From contig NC_059347.1 in assembly GCF_019703515.2 (NCBI RefSeq), positions 20,792,001 to 20,856,000 of the forward strand: 64,000 bases of DNA. The letters run 5' to 3'. Position 1 is the first letter of the stretch. Each line of letters starts with the position of its first letter. The translations under genes were made by a program, and so were the position numbers. The DNA comes from Myxocyprinus asiaticus (Eukaryota; Chordata; Actinopteri; Cypriniformes; Catostomidae). This document shows, piece by piece, positions 1 through 15,140 of the stretch. Under the pieces are notes generated by a model, which saw only the letters and a list, made by a program, of their open reading frames with translations, had not been told where the DNA came from and ran no database searches.

Positions 1-610
1 AAGTGGCAAATTGTTAGAGGTGGCTGGAAAGAAAGATCAGCGACAAGACTGCTTAGTCAAGTCATTGCAGTGTTTTGTAATCTGGCCTTTGTTTTTATCA
101 ACTCCCTTATAAGTAGATCTTAGATAGCAGATGCAGCTCTTAAAACAGCCAAGGTTCAAACTGCCATGGTTGAGTAAATATCCATAGAAAACAACCACCC
201 ATTACAGGATTCAACTTCAATGGGAGATTCCATATTTGGTGATTTCTAAGACTCTGAAAGCTTGTAGTCCTTGGACGATGAGTTTGACCATGGTGCCCCA
301 CTGAAAATTACACAAGTGTTTGGGCCACGTTGTCCCTGTGTCCAAATCTCTACTCAACTGTACTCTACTTAATGGTGTATTGTGAAATAGAAACATTCAT
401 AACTACTTAAAGGTATAGTTCACTTAATGACTATTGTCTTTTGTTCACCCTCATGTCGTTCCAAGTCATTCTAGGCAGGATAACGGGAACTGAACACGGA
501 AGACAACAATAGATTTAAGTTCTATGTAGGACAAAGCGTCCGGTTGCATGAACTTTTTTCCCTCACTTTTTTCCAGTCACCCATATTGTAACTGTTCTGC
601 ATCTGTATAG
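1..610. other. GLDC intron, no exon recognised
   Basis: I see no exon that continues the GLDC reading frame here; the sequence ends with a normal acceptor (TATAG) before the exon at 611. Around 410-485 there is a short degraded piece of the foldback repeat family common in this window, recognisable by a TATAGTTCAC start and a TTCACCCTCATGTCGTTCCA motif. The rest is unassigned AT-rich intron. Confidence 0.6.
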
Positions 611-6024
<5,414 letters not shown>

Positions 6025-6460
6025 CCACATTACACACATCATCATTATCCAAACGAACCATTCCCATCAAATATGGTACGATTCATCTCTTCCCTGTGAT
6101 TACAGTTTCTTTGGTAATGTTTTTGGTGCCTCAGATTATCTATTGCATATAATGCACAAATAGCTGGCCTTGCCCCGCTCTTCTGTTACTCTACTAAAAC
6201 AATCCAAATCTGATTCAGATACTGTAATCTACCTGTATAATGGTTCTTTTTTTTTTTTTTTTTTTTTAAGATATATATATATATTTTTATTTACGGTATG
6301 AAAATGTTTGGGTGTTTTTGGTCTGTATGTAGGCTTAACTTGCTAGCACTGTTCTCAATGTTAACACAAATTTTTATAGATGTAATGTTTTCGAATTATT
6401 TAAGAAATTGTACTAGAGCCTGTTTGTTGCAATTTAATAAATATTTTAAAAGGGACATTA
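6025..6460 (+). terminator. gldc: GLDC 3' UTR with poly(A) signal
   Basis: Sequence after the GLDC stop is AT-rich with no further frame. A canonical AATAAA hexamer lies at 6436-6441, giving a 3' UTR of roughly 430-440 nt. A T-run and short (TA)n lie at 6247-6285. Confidence 0.7.
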
Positions 6461-6779
6461 CATGATTTGCCTCTTACTGTACATGGTGGTGAAATCATCT
6501 TACCAGCACACTTTCTCATTTGAAACAGAGTTAAGATGTACTTCATATTGTTCATCACTTCTCTTTTTCCAAAGATTGCCAGCCACTATTCCTAAGAAAA
6601 GCATTCCAAGGTTTCAGTTTGAAGCAAAAACAGACCTCAGGTCTGTTGATGTCCACAGAGTAGATCTGTAGAACAAAGAGATTAAATACACACTTTTTGT
6701 CTGCAATTTGACAATTAACCTATTATGTTTTTCTTTAAAGGTAAAGTGTGTATTTTTCCCCCCTCCTATCCCAGCTTAA
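6461..6779. other. GLDC-COQ2 intergenic gap, nothing recognised
   Basis: Between the GLDC poly(A) signal and the TTAA-flanked element at 6780. A 69-codon frame at 6462-6671 has no recognisable family features. The expected last coding exon of the convergent COQ2 gene should lie in this gap or the next, and I do not see it. Confidence 0.4.
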
Positions 6780-7627
6780 CCCTTAATGCATTTGCGTTTT
6801 GCCAAGCATTATTACATACCTCGGGTCTTTAGCGTCCCGGACTTGTATCTATCACAAATGAATCCACAAAATGCCCAGACAGCGTCAAGTTTTCAAAGCA
6901 TTATTAACAATTAGAAAATAATACAATAGAATACATTGTTTAATTTTGGTGCTTTATTCTTCATATTCAAAGAGATGGGATTCATTACTTCCACGCTGAA
7001 ATTTCATGAGACGCAACTGGCTGTCAAATATATATTGACTTGAGCTTCACTTAACACAAGTTACACGTATGTATTTTCTCAGACAGTTATTGAGTCTAAA
7101 GAGATGCACAACTTAGTGAATTTCAGTAGAATTTCAAATCATCCTGTTCATCTGTTGTACTTGGTATAGTTTACTTCCATGTTACTTCTTTGTCAAATGT
7201 AAATCAAGTCAATCACTGACTGACACAACAGCGCCACCTTGAGTAAGAAAAACATGTATACTGAAAATTCACCACCATTGTGCAGAAAATCAACATGATA
7301 TGGTAGCAATTTGTATGAAAATGGCACTCATTTGTCTTGTAATAAATATCCTGTGGTAGTAAACTTAAATGGATATGAAACAATCATAAAAATAGGATTT
7401 ATAGAAGTGGAAATATATATATATAGCACTATTACATATCTCAGGTCACTCAAGAACCTGTACGCTTTTGGTCATTAAACAATTAGAATTTATTTATTTT
7501 TAGCAATTTGGCATTTAAAAGATTCAAAAGAGAGGCTGAGGAATACTAAAGAAGTGGGGGCATAAATCTTGATGAGGTAAAGTATGAGGTCCTGGGTCAC
7601 TAAAGACCCGAGGGATGCACCTAAGGG
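6780..7627. mobile_element. piggyBac-like MITE (TTAA target)
   Basis: Flanked by TTAA on both sides (6776-6779 and 7628-7631). The ends are short inverted repeats, CCCTTA...TAAGGG, and subterminal sequences also match in inverse: ACCTCGGGTCTTTAG near 6830 and CTAAAGACCCGAGG near 7600. TTAA duplication with CCCT..AGGG-type ends is characteristic of piggyBac elements. There is no transposase frame in the 848 bp, so it is non-autonomous. A related TTAA-cutting family is the alternative. Confidence 0.65.
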
Positions 7628-8661
7628 TTAATACGCAGAGACGATACCATTCATAAAGTAGTACTCCCCAAAAATGAAACACTTTGCCGTTTATCAAAAC
7701 ATTGCTCTTTTTTTTTTTAGTATCCTTACATAGCAACATTGGCTCATCTGTGAGTTTCACTCTTGCACTACAAAGCTCCTCACCTGGTGTGCTAGGTGAA
7801 TGCCCACAGCAGACACTGTACAATAGTAGGGTAAAGTCTGCTCAGCATTAGCTCCTGCTAGAACCAGCCCTGACAACATTGCCACAGTAAATCTTCTCAG
7901 CCACGGTTTAGTGTGCTCCTGGAATCTTAGCGCTGTAGACTTCACTCCCACTTTTACATCATCCTCTTTGTCCCACTCAAGAGGCAAAATACTGATAAAA
8001 CTTCCACTACATTCAACTGTGTGATGAGACACATGATTAATGAGATAACATACCTGATGGGCATAGATTGTGTCATAAATTAATGTCCATGTTACACCAG
8101 AGACATAGAGGCAAACACGCAGACCAGCCCAATAGAGCACCCCAATTAAAAGCAAGACCTAAGAAAGAAATAATGTACAAAATGTTCAAACCAAGAAATA
8201 CTTTCACTTGAATTTATAGCAATGATATGATGCAGACTTCACAGTTGAAGATGCTGTGTGTAATTTTTTTCAGCATTAAAATACTTTAACACATTTTATC
8301 CCAGCTTAAGTGGTGCTTTAAAAGTTCTGTTTTTTTTGTTGTTTTTTTTTAGCAGTCTGACATGTCAAGTTCTGGCTCAATCAACAGCATGAGTTTGGGG
8401 CGGCACTACCTGTTAATCCAAACAATGTAAGACGGGAGTGTTTGTGAAACCTGTCGGGAATGTTTTTTTGTTTTGTTTTTTTACAGTTCTGTTTGGTGCT
8501 GTTAGTGGTGTAGAAATAAAACACAGTTTGTTCAAAGTCTACATTTTAAGCATAGAATTAAAAAAACAAAAAAAATATTCTTTACAAATAGCATGAATTT
8601 TCTAATTCATGAAAATCAAGACGTTTTCTTAGGGTTACTCATTTAGCCTAAACAAACATGC

Positions 8662-8775
<114 letters not shown>

Positions 8776-8889
8776 TTTTTCCACATGACAACAAAATAGT
8801 TACCTGATTTGATGTACAAAAGTTTTTTCCAAACTACTTATGGAAAAAAAATATATATTTTTTAATTTTTTTAGAGTGCTTTTAATTAG

Positions 8890-8922
<33 letters not shown>

Positions 8923-9416
8923 TTAATCTCTGGAAGGTTACACCAATTAGACATCTTTTTATTCTAAGCCCCAGAAAAAAATATTAAAATTGAGCAAACT
9001 GCATTTGGTATGTATTTTTAATTTACAAGATCTGTGTCACATCATTGCACCGTAATTTATTTACAAGTATGGCAAATTTCTCATCCGAAACGTAAAATAT
9101 TCTATTGAAAAACTAAACTTAAAGCACCTGTAGTAATTGAGGCAAAGCAGGATCCCAAGTGCTAGCTCAGCTGGCCTCCAAGGAAAACCAGAGCCTGAAA
9201 CTGTGTGATCTCCTCTGATGCAATGGGCCGACTGGTAGTCCTTGACACCTACAAGAAATGTGACAAGTCTGAACATTGCATTGCTGCAGCTGCCAAGATT
9301 AAATCCAAATAATCCACTTTCTTCACTGCAGTTAACACCCAGCACCCCACAGGCCTGGCTGCTGTAATAATTAATCACACTCCTTTTCAAGATTAAGCTT
9401 ACAAAAAAAAAAAAAA

Positions 9417-9419
<3 letters not shown>

Positions 9420-9490
<71 letters not shown>
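9420..9490. repeat. (TA)n microsatellite
   Basis: About 70 bases of TA in a COQ2 intron next to an A-run. It makes a long artificial minus-strand frame of alternating Ile and Tyr that runs into COQ2 exon 3; that frame is not a protein. Confidence 0.95.
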
Positions 9491-9493
<3 letters not shown>

Positions 9494-10248
9494 AACAAAA
9501 AGCCTTGAACACTCCTACTGACCTAGTTCTTTTTACAAATTAATACAACAGTTGCATGTAAGTTGTACATCATTACTATATTCATCTAGACATTTTTACT
9601 GCCAAATTCGGGGTTTCACTTAGACTTGCACTGTTCAAACATTTAAATGGCAATAATAGTAAGAGGTGGTGTTTTGAGTTTCATTTTGTTGATTTCTTTT
9701 CTTTAGCTATCTCTAGAAGTAATCACAAACACATAGGTTTCTTTACATTGTCACTTTGATAAAATTCCTAAAATATTACTAGAATATAAGATAAGATTAA
9801 AAAAAAAAAACTAAACACGATTGGTAGCATTTGTCAAGACAAACTTTGATGTTGGCTTAACAAAGCCTTGTCTGAATGTTAAAACTAATTTTAAAAGTTT
9901 GAAGTTTGATGGTTATACAGACATACATTACAGTAAGACAAACCACCAGCTAGCTAGACAGTCAGATGGAGAGAGAGAGCAGATTAAAGGACTTTTTTGT
10001 TTGTTTACATTTGAATTTTTGACAGTAGGAGTTTGAATTAACAAGCATTCCATTGACCCATTTGAACATTCCATAAGTCTTTTCAGACTTTTCAGATTTT
10101 TGATCATCCTCTGTGTGAAAACCGTAAGTCTGATCAGTTAGATAAGACACAGCACACTATTCCAGAACAGTCTGAAGGTCTGTGCCAAGTTTGGTGGATG
10201 TAATTTTGGTCTAAGTTTAGGGATTTTGAAAAAGCTTACAGAATAGCA
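9491..10248. other. COQ2 intron, nothing recognised
   Basis: AT-rich intron. Short frames on both strands at 9821-10150 show no family features and overlap each other in opposite directions. Confidence 0.5.
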
Positions 10249-10945
10249 GTGAGCTTGTTTACATTGACACCAGAATGCTGTTTATTGCAAGAAAGCTGAT
10301 TCAGGCTGGAAAGTGGCATTCCTATTTACATACACTTTATTCGCAGCTTTCACTTTACTTCCGTATACATGCAGCTCAGTAAGTTAGCAGCTCTTTCCTC
10401 AGCAATGTAATTTCCCAGTGACGCTTGTGTAAAAAAAAAAACAAAAAAAACATGGCATCTGAGGAAAACTTCGCTATTTTATTCTGTTGCTTTGCTTTAT
10501 TTCGAGATTTCCAGATTTCCTTAACGTTTCATCATGACCTGCAGTGAAATTGCGCTGCAATAGTGGGGTTTCCCTCTTACGTAAGACTTTAGGTTTCCCC
10601 TAATATACTTGAGCGCATATACGTGGACATGAGGGACAGTTGATATTTGTATAAACGGGTATAGTTTATAGAGTATGTGCTTTTCCCACTCTACTCCTAG
10701 AAATGTTAAATTCTTCTTTGTTGACTTGTTGATATGATGTATAGCTCCATACTATAACTTTAGTTATCCAGTCTGTTCCACGCTATGCATATGCGCAATC
10801 TTAAAAAACCTGTAAGAATGCAGCTAATGCGTTTACATGACCACATAAGCAGCATTCCTGTTTACATGACGTTTCAGAAAACTGCTTTCTGCAAAAACCC
10901 TGGAATAAACAATTTTCTTAAGTGCATGTAAACGTGGTCAGTATG
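10249..10945. repeat. Probable inverted-repeat MITE
   Basis: The left part reads TTGTTTACATTGACACCAG, then GGCATTCCTATTTACAT; the right part, inverted, reads CACGTTTACATGCACTTAAG, then CAGGAATGCTGCTTATG. The two ends therefore match as imperfect inverted repeats with the shared phrases GTTTACAT and GGAATGC. There is no coding capacity. Family not assigned. Confidence 0.45.
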
Positions 10946-11704
10946 TTGGCTTCGGCAAGCCAACATAATTAGAGGGATGAAACACCAATAACTAATGACT
11001 AGGCCTATGTGGAATCTGAGCCCACAGAATTCCATCAAATTCATCAGAACTTGTGCCCACAGATTTTCACAGAATCCCTTATGTGTTCCTAACAATGATA
11101 TTTTGCCATTTTGATAATGCTTTTAGCAACCAATATGTGTGTAGTTTTCCTAGATCAGTTTAACTCTTTGCCATATTTATATCCCTTCTGCAGATTTTTC
11201 TCCACAATCAGTTGCAGAAATGTAAACAAAGACTGTGTGGGCCCCTGTGTGGGCCTACCCACAGTGTGACCTGCAGTGACCCCATAAAGTACTTGGACAT
11301 TTGTGTCACATTAGAAATGACTAAATGGCATTGCATTAGATGACAAAATGTCAACCCATGTGTCATCTGCAAACACATGAAGTGGGACCTTTTCTCAGAA
11401 CTAACTTGGTGATTTTAGTGGATGTATGAAGTCAGTTCCCCTCAAGTTCACACAGGTGTCCTAACAAAAACAGGTGGTTTATCACATTAACAACTTTTCC
11501 ACTATGTCTGACAACCAGAAAGTGTCCAAATACTTACTGTGTTCTTTTAAAACATGATATCTGTTTTATCATTTAAAGCCAATCAAACTTCTTGTAGTGA
11601 AATTGTTTACTTAGATACTTTCTATAATAAAATGACCTTCTTATAGTTTGTATTGCAATGCATAATACAATGGCATACATTCATTTTTTAAGTATACCTC
11701 TTAA
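10946..11704. other. COQ2 intron, nothing recognised
   Basis: Unassigned intron up to the foldback repeat at 11705. No exon or repeat boundary could be supported. Confidence 0.45.
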
Positions 11705-12648
11705 AGGGATAGTTCACCCAAAAATGAAAATTCTCTCATTATTTACTCACCCTCATGATATCCCAGGTGTGTATGACTTTCTTCACCAGAACACATTTGA
11801 AGAAAATTTGAAAAATATCTTAGCTCAGTAGGTCCTTAAAATGCAATTGAATGGAGATTTCTCTTTTGAAGCTCCAAAAATCACAGACAGTCAGCATAAA
11901 CGTCATTGATACGACTCCAGCGGTTAAATGAATGTCTTCTAAGATGACACGATCGCTTTTGGTGCGAAAAAGATAAATATTTAAGTACTTTTTTTAACTC
12001 TAAATCATGCTTCCGGTCAGCCGTGGTATGAGCGTGTGACGTAATCACGTTGGCATGTGAGACACACGATAACTGACGCATGTGCATCACAGTCAGAAGA
12101 GCAGCGACGTTTACAAGTGAGAAGGAGGAACACTGTACAGAAGCTTGGTTGGTTTTGGTTTAGATCTGCATTTAGAATCTGCGTTTCTTTACTCACAATG
12201 GTGCGATGTGTGCTCATCCTAGATGTATCAACCAAGTGGAGAATGTGAGATTATGTCCGTAACATGCCATGTGAATACGTCACACGAGAGACCGCTTGAA
12301 CTCCACCCTCTCATGAAGCTTATCGGAAGTGTTTGATTATAATTAAAAAGTACTTAAAGGTGTCATGTATAGAATTTTTTATTTATTTTATAATGTTCAC
12401 TGAGGTCCACTTATAATGTGAGTAAGATTTTTTCATCAAAAATAGTATAGTATATATAATTAGAAATAATTGTCCTTTTTCTATCCTGTTTTTGGCCCTC
12501 TGATTAAAACGTTCCATTTTCGGGTCGTGCCTCTATTAAGACTTCAATGTAAACCCCCACTGCTATGATTGGGTAACATCTTTGCATATAAAATAAGTGT
12601 CGATGCCCCCACCTTACGCATTGTTTTGAAAAGTTCGGATGGTTAAAA

Positions 12649-12761
12649 ATGGCAACAGGAGGAATTCAGCCATACATGTTTGAGCCAGAGTCTGATCCCA
12701 AATCTGAAGGAAATAAACCCCCTCCACAAACACCACAGATACCACAGTCTGTGACAGCGTG
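12649..12761 (+). CDS. First exon of a transposon-borne ballast-type protein
   Basis: ATG at 12649 opens a 37-codon exon beginning MATGGIQPYMFEPESDP and ending with a good splice donor (GTAAGT from 12762). Composition is Pro-rich with an acidic patch. Fish proteins annotated as P2X7-like often carry a comparable QPYMFEP start before a cysteine-rich ballast domain; that link is from memory of the family and should be tested. The matching cysteine-rich exon lies at 14381, across an intron that has taken in a LINE fragment. Read without splicing it stops at once (TGG TAA), which supports use of the donor. Confidence 0.5.
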
Positions 12762-13169
12762 GTAAGTTATCACTCTAATTTATATTTATTCCTTGTCTAC
12801 TTGTGTAATAGGTACTACTTTTTATTCTCGTTTAAACAAAGACGCGACATAACGGTGTTTATTTTGTTATATAGTTGTGGTATTTTTCAACGGTAAAACA
12901 TTTCCGTGTTTTACAAATGCTTTGTAACGCATGACAGTGCCAATTAAAGTATAAATACTTGGTGATAGCACATTTATAACTGTCAAAGGATATACTTATG
13001 GTGCAACATGTAAACATATACAAGATAAAACTTACCGGTGTTTGTCGCACTGTCGTACTTCATATATTTTATTTATTTATTTATAATTTGACGCCATATC
13101 AGCAGCAATGGCTATATTCATGGCAAAAACAACAGTGTTTCAATTTAAACATTGTTTACAATAATTTAA

Positions 13170-14130
13170 CAATTTTGTCTTAAAACAATCAATATACAAA
13201 AATATACATATATAACAATAATAACAATAGTAATAATAACAATTCTATAGAATCTTTCAGTTTAATATATGATAGAAATTCTAAAATTATTCCAGGAGAA
13301 ACCTTGATAAAACTGTCCATTAATATATTTTCTGAATAAAAACGTTATCTAGTATCATTTAAAAATGGACATTCTATTAATTATGTTTTACACTCAAGAA
13401 ATTCTTACATAAATCACAAACCGTTTTCTCTTCCCCTTTCAATAAGTATGAATGAATGAATGAGTCTCGAGTGACCGATTCGACATCTCGTATATACGAC
13501 CTGGTCATATCTATTTTCAAAATAATAACAAACTCCTTGATTTAGTACTGGGTTAACCTCATGTAGTTTGTTATATATGCATTCATTCCATTCGCCATTT
13601 GTTACGAATGTATTGATTCAATATGGGTTTAGCGTCAGATGCTGGTATATTACATTCTGTCATTTTCAACTGAAGTGCTTCCTTAGCCGCTTTATCTACC
13701 TGTTCATTGCCAGCCAATCCCACATTGCCCGGTATCCAACAAAAAAACAATATTGAAATCTTGTTTTTTTAAAGAGTCCACTTTTCCTATTATGCTAATA
13801 ATTGTAGGATGTTCAGTTTTCAGAGACTCAAGTGCTTGCAGACAGGATTTAGAATCTGTGCAAATTAAAAACCGATGTTGTTGTTCCTTTTCTATTTGTT
13901 CTAGAGCTAGAAGTAATGCACAAGCTTCAGCTGTGAAAATTGAACTTTGTCCAGGGATACACTTGCAAAATAGCTGCTAATTGCTGCAGCTCTGAAAAGT
14001 TTGCCTTAAATCCTCAACAATTCCACTGAATTATATGATTCCTCATTTTCAAGTAGGTAAGACAAGTATCTGCCCTTTACCTTTGCATTTTGGAGACAAG
14101 CTTCGACTTCGGGAATTTGTAGTCTCTGTC
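13170..14130 (-). mobile_element. 5'-truncated non-LTR retrotransposon end with RNase H
   Basis: The minus strand from about 13960 encodes an RNase H domain: IFTAEACALLLALEQ (catalytic Glu), FLICTDSKSCLQALESL (catalytic Asp), then after a one-base shift in a T-run, FCWIPGNVGLAGNEQVDKAA, where the usual His of the WIPGHVG motif is Asn. Downstream is a Cys/Arg-rich tail (CRIGHSRLTHSYLL). The 3' end is an irregular TTATTG repeat tail near 13195-13245, as in I-group LINEs rather than a poly(A) tail. The reverse transcriptase part is missing. It lies in the intron of the plus-strand ballast-type gene of the Kolobok-like element. Confidence 0.72.
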
Positions 14131-14380
14131 ATTTCAAAATCTTTATTCTTAAAACATTCAGTCTTTTGTGTTTTCCTTTCTTGATTCGATTTTGTTGATT
14201 GAGTTTTTGTACTTTGTTGTATCTTTTTTTCCTCTTAAGGACTGGTTCGTTCTTCATATATTCATCGTTCATCATATATTCAGTGTTATGACAAACGCAT
14301 ACGTTGTTCATTACAATGAGTCATATTTTCATTAAAAAGGAAAGAGATTGTCTAAATAGATTGCTATCAATACTCTATAG

Positions 14381-14450
14381 GTGCATCTGTGGCAATTGTG
14401 CCATCATGCCAACAGAACAAGAAAATATATGCTGCTTAGAGATCCCTGTG
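14381..14450 (+). CDS. Cysteine-rich (P2X7 ballast-like) exon in transposon
   Basis: A 70-nt stretch between an acceptor (CTCTATAG) and a donor (GTAGGTAC), encoding CICGNCAIMPTEQENICCLE. The pattern CxCGxC..MPT..E..CC.E matches the zinc-coordinating start of the cytosolic ballast domain of P2X7 receptors and its stand-alone fish relatives. A possible next exon starts after an AG at 14550. The reading is supported by intact splice sites, not by a long frame. I infer it is the second part of the gene starting at 12649. Confidence 0.55.
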
Positions 14451-14868
14451 GTAGGTACATGGTGCAGAATGTCTGTGTTTACTTACATGTATCCCAGACA
14501 TAAATCTACATTGTCGAATTAAAGTTTGACCACACTGGTCTTCTCTGTAGGTTGTTATAAGGATTGCTGAAGTGATGCACTCTGAAAGCAATATTCAAGT
14601 AAAACAATGACAACATGCTAATGCTACGGGTAATTATTACTGAAAGCTGGATGCGACAAGATACGCGAAGCACGCATTAAAACTAATACACATGTTCGAC
14701 TGAAATCACTAGGATCAAATCAAAAGAAAACTAAACAACATAAATTCAGCGAATAGATTCTCATGAATAGTTCTAATATTAAGCTTGGAATTTTGGTGAA
14801 AACAAATACTCAGTACATATCCAACAGTCTGTAACATATGAAGCAATAAAATTAACAAGGATACTCAC

Positions 14869-15140
14869 ACTTGTCTGTTGCGACATTACTGTCGGGTCCA
14901 ATATAGTTGGCACTGCATCAGCTTTTAATTTAAGTCTCTCTGCAAAGCCTGCATTGAACTGTGTCTTGTTTAAAAAAGAATCCACAGTAAAATGAAGTGA
15001 ACAAACAAGCACTGTCTTACTGACGCAATCCGGGACGTCAGCCACTCTTTCCTCATGTTAGGATCATTAGGAATCAAATGCAAAGAGTCAGTTTTTCCAC
15101 AACCTGGCACTGCACAACGTTTTGAAAACTTCACAGGCAT
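14869..15140 (-). pseudogene. THAP zinc-finger exon of transposase, frameshifted
   Basis: From ATG at 15140 the minus strand encodes MPVKFSKRCAVPGCGKTDSL, then HLIPNDPNMRKEW, the first half of a THAP C2CH finger (CxxxxC, conserved Pro and Trp). The second half is in a shifted frame: VPDCVSKTVLVCSLHFTVDS (the CxxH pair), followed by AVPTIL, the AVPTIF-like motif closing THAP domains. The shift lies between the Trp and VPDC, where several residues also look lost, so the finger is broken in this copy. The exon ends with a donor (GTGAGT from 14868). The catalytic remainder of the transposase is absent. Confidence 0.78.

Noticed and set aside
9061..9498. 145-codon minus frame
   Set aside because: Its N-terminal half is (TA)n read as Ile/Tyr; the rest is COQ2 exon 3 in a shifted frame plus intron. 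Not a separate gene.
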